Notes: generated by a model from the sequence alone, not told the origin. Counted from the first letter of the stretch, positions 18,402 to 27,803 are shown. The stretch is 63,400 nucleotides of DNA from Azospirillum sp. 412522 (GCF_019805165.1 NZ_RWIJ01000034.1:1-63400); one strand, 5' to 3'. Made by a program: numbers and translations.

Positions 18402-19373
18402 TCAATCCACCACGATTTTGGCCTCCGTAAGGCCGGCCTGGATGATCTGGTTCAGCAGGCTATCCGCACGGTCGACGCTGTCCAGCGGCCCGACGCGGAC
18501 GCGGTGCAGGGTCATGCCGGCCGACCGCGTCTGGCTGACGCTGGCGCGCTGGCCGATGGAGGACAGGCGCGCCCGGGCCTTCGCCACATTCTCCTCGCTG
18601 CCGAAGGCGCCGACCTGCACATAGATCGCCTCATGCGCCTTCACCGGCACCTGCGCCACCACGGCTGCCGGCACGAACCGTCCCTCGGCCATGCTGCCGG
18701 CGACGGTGGCGGGCGGCGGGACGGGAGCGCCGACCACCGCCGGACGCGGCGTCCCGGTGGAGGCAGCCAACGCTGTTGCCGGACCGGCCCCCGTCACCTC
18801 GATCCGGCCGCGCGGGGCGGCCTTCGGCGGCGGGCCGTCGATCTCGGCCAGCAGCGGGGCCGGCGTGCCCTGGCGCGCGGCGGCGGCGATGGCGCGGCTT
18901 TCCTCCGCCAGGATCTGCACGCGGACCTTGGCGGTGCCGGGACCGTCGAAGCCCAGAAGCTGGGCGCCCCGGCGCGACATGTCGATGATGCGGCCGTTGG
19001 CGTAGGGGCCGCGGTCGTTGACGCGCACCACGATGGAGCGGCCGTTGTCCAGGTTGGTGACCCGCACTAGGCTCGGCATCGGCAGCGTCTTGTGCGCGGC
19101 GGTCAGCTCGTTCTGGTCGTAGATCTCGCCGTTGGCGGTGTTCTTCTCATGGAAGCCGGGGCCGTACCACGAGGCGATGCCGGTCTCGTCGTAGCTGAAA
19201 TCTTCCTTGGGATAATACCAGACGCCGTTGATCTGGTAGGGCTTTCCCACCTTGTAGATGCCGCTGGTCGGCAATCCGGAGCCGGTGCCGGCGGGCTTCT
19301 GCGCGCAGGCGGCGAGCGCTGCCACGCCGACCAGCACGACGACCCTGCTCACCCCGCGCCAGCGACGCATCCC
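18402..19373 (-). CDS. rlpA: RlpA-like lipoprotein with SPOR domain
   Basis: A 323-residue septal protein. The N-terminus is a lipoprotein signal with lipobox LAAC (Cys22). The double-psi beta-barrel domain (about 65-165) has TGIASWYGPGFHEKNTANGE, LTAAHKTLPMPSLVRVTN and VRVNDRGPY, the RlpA lytic transglycosylase pattern with the catalytic Asp in NDRGPY. A Pro/Ala linker leads to a C-terminal SPOR domain (AIYVQVGAFGSEENVAKARARL). SPOR domains bind denuded glycan at the division site. AAGGA before the ATG at 19373 supports this start; an ATG at 19391 is the alternative. Confidence 0.9.
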   Translation of the reverse strand, partial: GMRRWRGVSRVVVLVGVAALAACAQKPAGTGSGLPTSGIYKVGKPYQINGVWYYPKEDFSYDETGIASWYGPGFHEKNTANGEIYDQNELTAAHKTLPMPSLVRVTNLDNGRSIVVRVNDRGPYANGRIIDMSRRGAQLLGFDGPGTAKVRVQILAEESRAIAAAARQGTPAPLLAEIDGPPPKAAPRGRIEVTGAGPATALAASTGTPRPAVVGAPVPPPATVAGSMAEGRFVPAAVVAQVPVKAHEAIYVQVGAFGSEENVAKARARLSSIGQRASVSQTRSAGMTLHRVRVGPLDSVDRADSLLNQIIQAGLTEAKIVVD

Positions 19374-19531
19374 GCCAATTCCTTCCATCCCCGACCCGGC
19401 CCGACCGCCGGGGCGGCGGCACTCTAGCGGAGTGGCACCGCCGCGCCAATGGCTCGAACGCGGCGGCGGTACGATGACACAGGCGATGGCGGCCTTGTGG
19501 GGATCGGAGGCCGGGGAACCGGGGCCGGGGA

Positions 19532-20338
19532 TCAGGGACCGGGGAACGGGCTCTCGGTCCGGCCCATCAGCCAATAGGCGGTCAGCCCGATCCATTCCCG
19601 CACCGCGTCGTCCAGGATCACCAGATTCTGGCCGAACTCGAACCGGAGCCAGGGCTTGGCGCCGATGCGGGTGCGGTAATCGACGGGGTAGGGGATCACC
19701 TCCCACCCGACGGCGCGGAAGATGCCGACCGACCGCGGCATGTGCATGGCGGAGGTGACGAGGATCCAGCGTTCTTCCGGCTGCGGCTTGACCATCTCCT
19801 TGCTGAAGACCGCGTTCTCCCAGGTGTTGCGGGACTCCGCCTCGTAGAGCACGCGGTCGGCCGGGATGCCGGCCTGGAGGAGGGCGGCGCGGGCGGTGAC
19901 GTCCTCCTTGTACTCCTGCCCCAGCAGCCGGCCCGATCCGCCGGTGAAGACCGCCTTGGCTTCCGGATGGCGGCGGACGAGGTCGGCGAAGCCGAGAATC
20001 CGCTCTGCCGCCTCGTTCAGCGACGGATCGCCGCGGTCGGCGGTGATCGGCGGGTTGACGGCGCCGCCCAGCATGATGATGCCGTCGATCCGCCCCTCCG
20101 GCTCCGCCCGCGGGAAGCGGTTCTCCAGCGGCAGGGCGACCAGCGCGCCGACCCCCGTATACATGACCAGCAGAAGCATCACCGACGCCAGGGTGACCAG
20201 CCTCCGGCCGGCGCGCTGCCAGCGCCGCGTCCGCCACAGCACCGTCCCCAGCGCGACCGCCAGCACCAACGCGTTGCCGGGCGCGAAGACGCCCCACAGC
20301 AGCTTCGACAGGATGAAGGACAGCACCGGCGCATCCAT
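19532..20338 (-). CDS. YdcF-like membrane protein (DUF218)
   Basis: A 268-residue protein with two N-terminal membrane segments (about 5-30 and 42-65) and a DUF218 domain: IDGIIMLGGAVN, AKAVFTGGSGR, ESRNTWENAVFSKE and ILVTSAMHMPRSVGIFRAVGWEVIPYPVDY. This is the ElyC/SanA/YdcF fold. Family members act in envelope maintenance; the reaction is not known. The ATG at 20338 lacks a clear ribosome binding site. It is 73 bp after the VOC gene on the same strand. Confidence 0.85.
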   Translation of the reverse strand: MDAPVLSFILSKLLWGVFAPGNALVLAVALGTVLWRTRRWQRAGRRLVTLASVMLLLVMYTGVGALVALPLENRFPRAEPEGRIDGIIMLGGAVNPPITADRGDPSLNEAAERILGFADLVRRHPEAKAVFTGGSGRLLGQEYKEDVTARAALLQAGIPADRVLYEAESRNTWENAVFSKEMVKPQPEERWILVTSAMHMPRSVGIFRAVGWEVIPYPVDYRTRIGAKPWLRFEFGQNLVILDDAVREWIGLTAYWLMGRTESPFPGP

Positions 20339-20411
20339 GACCGTGAAGGGGAGGGCGGAGCATAAGCGGGGCGGTCGGCGAAGGGCAACCGCGGCGGGCT
20401 TGTCGGCGGGA

Positions 20412-20804
20412 TCAGCCTCCGACCGGCGTGCACAGCTCCACCAGCGTGCCGTCGGGGCAACGGAGGAACGACACCGTCTGGCCCCAGGGCATGGCCTTCG
20501 GCGCCGCCAGTTCCATGGCGCCGGCGGCCAGCGCCGTGGCGTGCGCCGTTTCCACGTCGCCGGTGACCAGGGCGATCTCGACGCCCAGCGGCTTCTCGCT
20601 GCCGCTGGCGAACACGTAGCCGGCGGGGTGGTGCGACAGGGCGAGTTCCTGGCTGGCGAAGGACAGGGTGGTGGCGCCGGTGTCCAGCTCGCCATAGTCG
20701 CCCGTCTCGGCGAGGAAGCGGCGGCTCAGCCCGAAAGCCTTCTCGAAGAAGGCCAGCGACGCCGCGACGTCGGGAACATAGAGGATCGTATAGCCGAACT
20801 TCAT
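20412..20804 (-). CDS. VOC-family (glyoxalase/bleomycin-resistance fold) protein
   Basis: A 130-residue single-module vicinal-oxygen-chelate protein: YTILYVPDVAASLAFFEKAFGL at the start and LRCPDGTLVELCTP at the end. The typical His metal ligand at the first strand is replaced by Tyr (GYTILYV), but the terminal Glu (LVELC) is present. The YVPDVAASLAFFEKAFG form is common in uncharacterised stress or resistance proteins. A substrate cannot be named. It ends 73 bp before the YdcF-like gene. Confidence 0.82.
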   Translation of the reverse strand: MKFGYTILYVPDVAASLAFFEKAFGLSRRFLAETGDYGELDTGATTLSFASQELALSHHPAGYVFASGSEKPLGVEIALVTGDVETAHATALAAGAMELAAPKAMPWGQTVSFLRCPDGTLVELCTPVGG

Positions 20805-20889
20805 GGGGACCTCTCGCTGGTCGGGTTAAGGGGGTGCTCGAAGTTTGAACCGCTATCGATTGGCCCTCATCTTGAGCGTCTCTCGGCCG

Positions 20890-20970
20890 TCATTCCCGCG
20901 AAGGCGGGAATCCAGCCTTTACAAGCACTTGTGTTGGAAATCCTGGTTCCCCGCCTTCGCGGGGATGACA
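20890..20970. repeat. 80-bp palindromic repeat, copy 1
   Basis: Two small palindromes (ATTCCCGCGAAGGCGGGAAT and CCCCGCCTTCGCGGGG) flank a conserved core TACAAGCACTTGTG, which is itself nearly palindromic. A near-identical copy lies at 27888-27966, differing at one visible base in the right arm. It occupies the space between the VOC and methyltransferase genes. It looks like a REP/BIME-type element; no transposase is near. Confidence 0.8.
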
Positions 20971-21022
20971 GCCGACAAGCGCCTCTGGAAACTCACAAGC
21001 TCTGACAGGGCCGAAGACTCTA

Positions 21023-21610
21023 TCACTCCCCGGCGCGGCGGTATCCCCATACCGATGCCGGCGGCAAATTGCGCAGGGTGAAGCCCAGCCGTTCCCCCGT
21101 CAGCCCCAGCGCCTCGCGGTTCAGCGGCGAATGCGGCATGAAGCTGTAGAGCAGGAAACGCCCGCCCGGCCGCAGGATGCGGAAGGTGGCGTCCAGCACC
21201 TCGCGTTGGAACCCCAGCGGGAAGGTGATCATGGGAATGCCGATCACCACCGTGCCGACCTTGCCGCACAGCGCCTCGCCCAGCAGCTCCGGCGCCTTGC
21301 GGCAGTCGTCGGCGATGACGGTGACGGCGGGGCAGCGGGCGCGCAGATGGCGGGCGAGGTCCTGGTCGATCTCGAAGCTGTAGAGCCGGTCGGCCGGGAC
21401 GCCGGACCGCAGGATCGCCGCGGTGATCGGGCCGGTGCCGCCGCCGAACTCCACCACCGCCTCGTCCGGCTCGCGGCGGATCTCGCGGGTGATGCGGCGG
21501 CGCAGCGCCTGGGAGGAGGGGGCGACCGACCCCATCGCCCAGGGATCGGCCAGCCAGCGGCGGAAGAACAGCCAGGATTCGGAAAGCGCGGCGGATGCGG
21601 TCTCGGTCAT
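21023..21610 (-). CDS. SAM-dependent methyltransferase, phospholipid N-methyltransferase type
   Basis: A 195-residue class I methyltransferase. It has the SAM motif VVEFGGGTGPITAAIL at about 49-64, the acidic motif II in LYSFEIDQDLARHLRAR and a downstream FRILRPGGRFLLYSFMPHSP. The N-terminal FFRRWLADPWAMGSVAPSS matches PmtA-like phosphatidylethanolamine N-methyltransferases (phosphatidylcholine synthesis) and rRNA-dimethylase-like enzymes. A lipid substrate is likely but not proven. GGAGG 6 nt before the ATG at 21610 sets the start. It follows ExoD-like by about 50 bp on the opposite side of the sequence, with the same strand orientation. Confidence 0.8.
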   Translation of the reverse strand: MTETASAALSESWLFFRRWLADPWAMGSVAPSSQALRRRITREIRREPDEAVVEFGGGTGPITAAILRSGVPADRLYSFEIDQDLARHLRARCPAVTVIADDCRKAPELLGEALCGKVGTVVIGIPMITFPLGFQREVLDATFRILRPGGRFLLYSFMPHSPLNREALGLTGERLGFTLRNLPPASVWGYRRAGE

Positions 21611-21663
21611 GTGGGCCTCCCTGGATCGGGACGGCCTGCACCCATGGTTCCGATGCAGCCGTC

Positions 21664-22368
21664 CTAATGCAGAGTTGCTGCCAGAAGTTGGTGACCTGCG
21701 TATGACAGGCTGCTCGCCACCAGCGTCAGGAACACCAGCGCCGCCGCGGTCAGCCCCAGCCCGATGCCGATGGCGCCGCCGTCGCGCTCGATCAGCCCCA
21801 GCGAGATCAGCACCAGCGCGAAGCCCGGCAGCCAGCCGGTCAGCGGCAGCGGCACGATGCAGGTCAGCGTCAGGATGAACAGCAGCAGCCCGAACCAGCG
21901 TTCCTCGTCGATGCGGGCGAGGCGATGGAGCCGCGGCTTCAGCATCCGCTCGATCCACACCAGCCGCGGCATGGCGGCGTCCAGCGTCCGCGCCGCCAGC
22001 CCGCTGCCGATGGAGCGGCGCAGCAGCCAGTCCGGCAGTCCGGCCCCGCGCCGGCCGAAGGCGAGCTGCGCGGTGTAGAGCACGATGGGCAGGTCGAACA
22101 GGCAGGACACGCCCAGCGGCACCGGGGCGATGGTCGGCAGCGACAGCGCCAGCAGGATGGTGCCGAGCGAGCGGTCGCCCAGTGCCCGGATCAGGTCGCC
22201 CAGCGTGACCCGCCCCTTCGGCAGGTTGACGCGGAAGCGGGCCAGGACGTCCGACGTGCGCTCTTCCTCCTCCGCATCGCAGGGAACAGGCAGGGCGATG
22301 GTGCCGTCCTGCTCCATCTCCGCCTGATCGCCGGCGCCGGAGCTGTCGATGTGCCGGCGGGCGTTCAA
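21664..22368 (-). CDS. ExoD-like exopolysaccharide-synthesis membrane protein
   Basis: A 234-residue protein of the ExoD family. After a ~45-residue acidic N-terminus comes VTLGDLIRALGDRSLGTILLALSLPTIAP and several membrane segments (about 65-100, 160-185 and 195-225), with VLYTAQLAFGR. ExoD in Sinorhizobium affects exopolysaccharide production and alkali tolerance; the molecular role is unknown. I take the TTG at 22368 as start because it overlaps the ABC-F stop (TTGA, 22365-22368) and would couple the two genes. A start codon further in is possible. Confidence 0.82.
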   Translation of the reverse strand: MNARRHIDSSGAGDQAEMEQDGTIALPVPCDAEEEERTSDVLARFRVNLPKGRVTLGDLIRALGDRSLGTILLALSLPTIAPVPLGVSCLFDLPIVLYTAQLAFGRRGAGLPDWLLRRSIGSGLAARTLDAAMPRLVWIERMLKPRLHRLARIDEERWFGLLLFILTLTCIVPLPLTGWLPGFALVLISLGLIERDGGAIGIGLGLTAAALVFLTLVASSLSYAGHQLLAATLH

Positions 22369-24260
22369 ACGCCGGCCTCCGCCGCGGCGCTCTCGTAGAG
22401 TTCGAGCGCCTCCAGCCAGGTCTCCTCGGCGGTCGCCAGCTTCTTCTCCACCGTGCCGAGGTCAATCTGCAGCTTGGTCAGCTTGTCCGACGGGCCGGTG
22501 TAGAGCGTGGGGTCGGCCATCTTCGCCTCGATCTTGCGCTTCTCCTCGCCCAGCTTGGTCACCAGCGCCTCGGCGTCGGTGGCCTTGCGCTTCAGCGGCG
22601 CCAGCGCCGTCCGCGCCTCGGCCGCCGCGCGGCGCTGGTCCTTCTTGTTCGGCCCGGCGTCGCGCTCAGCACCGCCCTTCGCCACCGCCCGCTCCGCCTT
22701 GGCGCGGTCGAGCAGATAGCGGCGGTAGTCGTCGAGATCGCCGTCATAGGCCTGGACCGTGCCGTCGGCGACCAGCAGCAGCCGGTCCACCGTCATCTCG
22801 ATCAAATGGGGATCGTGGCTGATGATGATGACGGCGCCGGGGAAGTCGTTGATCGCCTCGATCAGGGCCTCGCGGCTGTCGATGTCCAGGTGGTTGGTCG
22901 GTTCGTCCAGCATCAGGATGTGCGGGACTTCCCGGCTCATCAGCGCCAGCAGAAGCCGCGCCTTCTCGCCGCCGGACAGGCTGGCGATCTTGGTCTCCGC
23001 CTTCACCTGGGGGAAGCCGAAGCGGCCGAGATGGGCGCGCACCTTCTCCTCCAGCGCCAGCGGCATGATGCGCTGGGTCTGCTGGATCGGCGTCAGCGAC
23101 AGGTCCAGCTCCTCGGCCTGATGCTGGGCGAAATAGCCGATGCGCAGCTTGGGCGGGCGCCGCATCTCGCCGGCCATCGGCTGCAGCCGGTTGGCCAGCA
23201 GCTTGACCAGCGTCGACTTGCCGTTGCCGTTGGCGCCCAAGAGGCCGATGCGGTCCTCCATGTCGATGCGCAGGTTGACCCGCCGCAGGATCACCTTGTC
23301 GCCATAGCCGATGCTGACCCCTTCCAGCGCGATCAGCGGCGGCGCCAGCTCGTCCGGCGGCGGGAAGTTGAAGACGACCTCGGGATCGTCCTCCATCAGC
23401 GTGATCGACTCCATCTTCTCCAGCAGCTTCAGGCGGCTCTGCGCCTGGCGGGCCTTGCTGGCCTTGAAGCGGAAGCGGTCGACATAGGACATCATGTGCT
23501 TGCGCCGCGCCTCCTGCTTGGCGGCCATCGAGGCCAGCCGTTCCTGGTTGGCGCGGCGCTGCGCCAGGAACTGGTCGTAATTGCCGCTGTAGGTGACGAG
23601 CTTGCCCTGGTCGATGTGGATCGTGGTTGTCGGCACCGCGTTCAGCAGCTCGCGGTCGTGGCTGACCAGCAGGATGGTGTGCGGGTAGTTCTTTAGATAG
23701 CCCTCGAGCCAGATGGTCGCTTCGAGGTCGAGGTGGTTGGTCGGCTCGTCCAGCAGCAGCAGGTCGGGTCGCGAGAACAGCACGCCGGCCAGCGCCACGC
23801 GCATCCGCCAGCCGCCGGAGAAGTCCGAACAGGGCCGCTGTTGCGCCTCGGCATCGAAGCCCAGGCCGGACAGCACCTGCGCGGCGCGAGACGGGGCGGA
23901 ATGGGCCTCGATGTCGGCGAGCCGGGCGTGGATTTCGCCGATGCGCATCGGGTCGGTCGCCGTCTCGGCCTCCGCCAGCAGGGCGGTGCGTTCGGTGTCG
24001 GCGGCCAGCACGGCGTCGATCAGCGTGGTCGGGCCGCTGGGGGCCTCCTGCGCCACCATGCCCATCCGCATGCCCGCCGGCAGGGTGACGGCGCCAGCAT
24101 CGGTCTGCAGCTGGCCTGAGATCAGCTTCAGCAGGGTCGATTTGCCGGTGCCGTTGCGCCCGACCAGCGCCACGCGATGCCCCTTGGGCACCACCGCCGT
24201 CGCGTGGTCGAACAACACTCGGCCGCCGAAGCGGAAGGTCAGGTCATTGATATGCAGCAT
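22365..24260 (-). CDS. ABC-F type ATPase (Uup/YheS-like)
   Basis: A 631-residue soluble twin-cassette ABC protein. Cassette 1: Walker A GRNGTGKSTLLKL, signature FSGGWRMRVALAGVLFSRPD and LLLLDEPTNHLD. Cassette 2: GANGNGKSTLVKL, LSGGEKARLLLALMSREVP and LMLDEPTNHLD. A C-terminal coiled coil of about 90 residues (540-631) ends the protein. ABC-F members act on ribosomes in translation or antibiotic resistance, without membrane parts. Length and coiled coil suit Uup/YheS. The ATG at 24260 starts MLHINDLTFRFGGR. The stop overlaps the exoD-like start. Confidence 0.93.
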   Translation of the reverse strand: MLHINDLTFRFGGRVLFDHATAVVPKGHRVALVGRNGTGKSTLLKLISGQLQTDAGAVTLPAGMRMGMVAQEAPSGPTTLIDAVLAADTERTALLAEAETATDPMRIGEIHARLADIEAHSAPSRAAQVLSGLGFDAEAQQRPCSDFSGGWRMRVALAGVLFSRPDLLLLDEPTNHLDLEATIWLEGYLKNYPHTILLVSHDRELLNAVPTTTIHIDQGKLVTYSGNYDQFLAQRRANQERLASMAAKQEARRKHMMSYVDRFRFKASKARQAQSRLKLLEKMESITLMEDDPEVVFNFPPPDELAPPLIALEGVSIGYGDKVILRRVNLRIDMEDRIGLLGANGNGKSTLVKLLANRLQPMAGEMRRPPKLRIGYFAQHQAEELDLSLTPIQQTQRIMPLALEEKVRAHLGRFGFPQVKAETKIASLSGGEKARLLLALMSREVPHILMLDEPTNHLDIDSREALIEAINDFPGAVIIISHDPHLIEMTVDRLLLVADGTVQAYDGDLDDYRRYLLDRAKAERAVAKGGAERDAGPNKKDQRRAAAEARTALAPLKRKATDAEALVTKLGEEKRKIEAKMADPTLYTGPSDKLTKLQIDLGTVEKKLATAEETWLEALELYESAAAEAGV

Positions 24261-24434
24261 AGCGCGCGAGGATGTAGCACGCGGGGACGCCGATTTGAAG
24301 CGGGGGCCGGCGAATGGCACGGCTTTGTCCCGCGCGGGACCGCCGGAACGCCGCCATCGCGGCCGGAACGGGGCCATCCGGTTTGTTTGAACACGACCAA
24401 TCCAGAGAACGGAATCGCCACCCGATCTTTTTTA

Positions 24435-24448
24435 ATTGAACGTCCAAT
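24435..24448. promoter_or_regulatory. BetI-type operator upstream of betB
   Basis: ATTGAACGTCCAAT is an imperfect 14-bp palindrome inside an AT-rich tract (TTTTTTAATTGAACG... ATCAATAAAAA), 83 bp upstream of the betB ATG. It closely resembles the BetI box known from bet operons (TTGATTGGACGTTCAAT). Choline relieves BetI repression of betBA. The betI gene is not in this window. Confidence 0.65.
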
Positions 24449-24530
24449 CAATAAAAATCAGGCTGCAGTCCTGAACTCAAATTGCTGCGGTCCAACGCAC
24501 CCTCGGGACCTGGGATCAGGGAGACGGGAC

Positions 24531-26000
24531 ATGATGCGGTTCGAACGGCAGGGCCATTACATTCATGGCCGTCCTGTCACGGGCGAGGGGGAGGAGCGCT
24601 TCGCCACCGTCAATCCTGCGTCCGGCGAGACGCTGGCCGAGGTCGCGCAGGCGACGTCCGCGGATCTGGATCTTGCGGTGGACAGCGCCCGCGCCGGGCA
24701 GGCGGTGTGGGGTGCGATGACGGCGATGGAGCGCTCGCGGGTGCTGCGCCGGGCGGTATCCCTGCTGCGCGAGCGCAACGACGCGCTAGCCGAGATCGAA
24801 ACGCTCGACACCGGCAAGCCGCTGAGCGAGACGCGCGCGGTCGACATCGCCACCGGCGCCGACGTGCTGGAATATTACGCCGGCCTCGCCCCGGCGCTGG
24901 AAGGGCGGCAGATCCCGCTGCGCCCCACCTCCTTCGTCTACACCCGGCGGGAGCCGTTGGGGGTGGTGGCCGGGATCGGCGCCTGGAACTACCCGATCCA
25001 GATCGCGCTGTGGAAGTCGGCCCCGGCGCTGGCCGCCGGCAACGCCATGATCTTCAAGCCGAGCGAGGTGACGCCGCTGACCGCCCTTCATCTGGCGGCG
25101 GTCTACAGCGAGGCCGGACTGCCCGACGGCGTGTTCAACGTCGTCCAGGGCGACGGCCGGGTCGGCGCCCTGCTCGCCGCCCATCCCGGCATCGAGAAGC
25201 TGTCCTTCACCGGCGGGGTGGAGACCGGCAAGCGGGTGATGGCCGCGGCGGGCGGATCGACGCTGAAGGACGTGACGATGGAGCTTGGCGGCAAGTCGCC
25301 GCTGATCGTCTTCGCCGACGCCGACCTCGACCGTGCCGCCGACATCGCCATGATGGCGAACTTCTACAGTTCCGGCCAGGTCTGCACCAACGGCACCCGC
25401 GTATTCGTCCACCGCAGCATCGCGTCGGCGTTCGAAGAGCGGCTGCTGGTCCGCGTGCGCCGCATCCGCATAGGGGATCCGCTCGATCCCGACACCAATT
25501 TCGGTCCCCTCGCCAGCTTCTCCCATCGCGACAAGGTGCTGCGCTACATCGAGGCCGGCAAGGCGGAGGGCGCCAGGCTGCTGGCCGGCGGCGGCGTTCC
25601 GGAGGGTGCCGCCTTCGCGCGCGGCGCCTATGTGGCGCCCACGATCTTCACCGACTGCCACGACGGCATGGCCATCGTGCGCGAGGAGATCTTCGGCCCG
25701 GTCCTGTCGCTCCTGACCTTCGACGAGGAGGAGGAAGTCGTCACCCGGGCCAACGCCACCAGCTACGGCCTCGCCGCCGGGCTGGTCACCGGCGATCTGG
25801 CCCGCGCCCACCGGGTGATCCACCGGCTGGAGGCCGGCATCTGCTGGATCAACGCCTGGGGGGAGTCGCCGCCGGAGATGCCGGTCGGCGGCTACAAGCA
25901 GTCGGGGATCGGCCGCGAGAACGGGGTCGAGACGCTCGACCACTACACCCGCCTCAAGTCGGTCCAGGTCGAATTGGGACCCTATTCCTCGGTGTTCTGA
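24531..26000 (+). CDS. betB: Betaine aldehyde dehydrogenase
   Basis: Oxidises betaine aldehyde to glycine betaine with NAD(P)+. The 489-residue protein is a full-length aldehyde dehydrogenase: YTRREPLGVVAGIGAWNYPIQIALWK (cofactor strand), FTGGVETGKRVM, VTMELGGKSP with the general-base Glu, SSGQVCTNGTR with the catalytic Cys, and the BetB-like C-terminus GESPPEMPVGGYKQSGIGRENG. GGGAG lies 7 nt before the ATG at 24531. betA follows after 27 bp, so betBA form an operon controlled by the BetI-like box upstream. Confidence 0.95.
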   Translation: MMRFERQGHYIHGRPVTGEGEERFATVNPASGETLAEVAQATSADLDLAVDSARAGQAVWGAMTAMERSRVLRRAVSLLRERNDALAEIETLDTGKPLSETRAVDIATGADVLEYYAGLAPALEGRQIPLRPTSFVYTRREPLGVVAGIGAWNYPIQIALWKSAPALAAGNAMIFKPSEVTPLTALHLAAVYSEAGLPDGVFNVVQGDGRVGALLAAHPGIEKLSFTGGVETGKRVMAAAGGSTLKDVTMELGGKSPLIVFADADLDRAADIAMMANFYSSGQVCTNGTRVFVHRSIASAFEERLLVRVRRIRIGDPLDPDTNFGPLASFSHRDKVLRYIEAGKAEGARLLAGGGVPEGAAFARGAYVAPTIFTDCHDGMAIVREEIFGPVLSLLTFDEEEEVVTRANATSYGLAAGLVTGDLARAHRVIHRLEAGICWINAWGESPPEMPVGGYKQSGIGRENGVETLDHYTRLKSVQVELGPYSSVF

Positions 26001-26027
26001 GCCCGCTTTTTACAGAAGGGGTGTTCG

Positions 26028-27803
26028 ATGTCGAATCCACAGACCTCCGGAGCCGCTACCCCGGAGAACGGCACCGCCATGCCCGACGCCATGTCTGCCA
26101 TTGCCTCCGCAGTGCGCGAGTACGACTACATCATCGTCGGCGCCGGGTCGGCGGGCAACGTGCTGGCCTGCCGCCTGACCGAGGATGCCGGCGTCAGCGT
26201 CCTGCTGCTGGAGGCCGGCGGACCCGACCACCGGCTGGACTACCGCACCCAGATGCCGGCGGCTCTGGCCTTTCCGCTCCAGGGCCGCCGCTACAACTGG
26301 GCCTACGAGACCGAACCCGAGCCGCACATGGACAACCGCCGGATGGAGTGCGGGCGCGGGAAGGGGCTGGGCGGGTCGTCGCTGATCAACGGCATGTGCT
26401 ACATCCGCGGCAACGCGCTGGACTATGACGGCTGGTCCGAGCTTCCGGGTCTGGAGGACTGGAGCTATCTCGACTGCCTGCCCTATTTCCGCAAGGCGGA
26501 GACGCGCGACATCGGTCCCGACGCCTATCACGGCGGCGACGGCCCGCTGTTCGTCACCACCGCCAAGCCGGGCGTAAACCCGCTCTACGAGGCGATGGTG
26601 GAGGCGGGGGCGCAGGCCGGCTATGGCCGCACCGACGATCTGAACGGCTACCGCCAGGAGGGCTTCGGCCCGATGGACCGCACGGTGACGGCGCAGGGGC
26701 GGCGGTGCAGCACGGCGCGCGGCTATCTCGACCGGGCGCGCGGGCGGCCGGGGCTGACCATCGTCACCCACGCGCTGACCGACCGCATCCTGTTCGACGG
26801 GCGCCGCGCCGTCGGCGTCGCCTATCTGCGCAACGGCACGCCGGTGACGGCGCGGGCTCGGCGGGAGGTGCTGCTGTGCGCCGGAGCCATCGCCTCGCCG
26901 GCGATCCTGCAACGCTCGGGCGTGGGGCCGTCGCCGCTGCTGCGCGAGCTGGGGGTGCAGACGGTGCTCGACCTGCCGGGGGTCGGCGGCGATCTCCAGG
27001 ATCATCTGGAGATGTACATTCAGTATCACTGCCGCCAGCCGGTGTCGCTCTATCCCGCATTGAAATGGTGGAACCAGCCGGCCATCGGCGCCGAATGGCT
27101 GTTCCTGGGCACCGGCGTCGGCGCCAGCAACCAGTTCGAGGCCGGCGGCTTCATCCGCACCGGCGACGACGTGCCCTGGCCCAACATCCAGTATCACTTC
27201 CTCCCCGTCGCCATCAGCTACAACGGCACCAACGCGGTGGAGGCGCACGGCTTCCAGGCCCATGTCGGCTCGATGCGCTCGCCCAGCAAGGGGCGCGTCC
27301 ATGCCCGGTCGCGCGATCCGGGGCAGGCACCCAGCATCCTGTTCAACTACATGGCCGATCCGCAGGACTGGCGGGAGTTCCGCGCCGGCATCCGCATCAC
27401 CCGCGACATCATGCGCCAGCGCGCCCTGGCGCCCTATCGCGGCGAGGAGATCAGCCCCGGCGCCCAGTGCGTCACCGACGCCGACCTCGACGCCTTCGTC
27501 CGCCATCACGCCGAGACCGCCTACCACCCCTGCGGCACCTGCCGGATGGGGACCGACGACAATGCAGTGGTTGACGGCCAGGGCCGGGTGCATGGGTTGG
27601 AGGGGCTGCGCGTCATCGACGCCTCGATCATGCCGCGCATCGTCACCGGCAACCTGAACGCGCCCACCATCATGATGGCGGAGAAGCTGGCCGACGCGGT
27701 GCGCGGCCGTCCGCCGCTGCCGCGCGCCGACGTCCCCTATTACGTCGCCGACGCCGCCCTGGCTTTGAAGGAGTCACGCAAGGACCAGCGACTGCGGGCA
27801 TGA
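26028..27803 (+). CDS. betA: Choline dehydrogenase
   Basis: A 591-residue GMC-type flavoprotein that oxidises choline to betaine aldehyde. The FAD motif is YIIVGAGSAGNVLACRL at about 34-50, followed by GRGKGLGGSSLINGM and YIRGNALDYDGW (choline dehydrogenase signature) and the catalytic His in TAYHPCGTCRMG near residue 495. An unusual ~30-residue N-terminal extension precedes the FAD domain; AAGGGG before the ATG at 26028 still supports this start, and an ATG at 26079 would remove part of it. Membrane association is known for the family. Co-transcribed with betB. Confidence 0.95.
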   Translation: MSNPQTSGAATPENGTAMPDAMSAIASAVREYDYIIVGAGSAGNVLACRLTEDAGVSVLLLEAGGPDHRLDYRTQMPAALAFPLQGRRYNWAYETEPEPHMDNRRMECGRGKGLGGSSLINGMCYIRGNALDYDGWSELPGLEDWSYLDCLPYFRKAETRDIGPDAYHGGDGPLFVTTAKPGVNPLYEAMVEAGAQAGYGRTDDLNGYRQEGFGPMDRTVTAQGRRCSTARGYLDRARGRPGLTIVTHALTDRILFDGRRAVGVAYLRNGTPVTARARREVLLCAGAIASPAILQRSGVGPSPLLRELGVQTVLDLPGVGGDLQDHLEMYIQYHCRQPVSLYPALKWWNQPAIGAEWLFLGTGVGASNQFEAGGFIRTGDDVPWPNIQYHFLPVAISYNGTNAVEAHGFQAHVGSMRSPSKGRVHARSRDPGQAPSILFNYMADPQDWREFRAGIRITRDIMRQRALAPYRGEEISPGAQCVTDADLDAFVRHHAETAYHPCGTCRMGTDDNAVVDGQGRVHGLEGLRVIDASIMPRIVTGNLNAPTIMMAEKLADAVRGRPPLPRADVPYYVADAALALKESRKDQRLRA

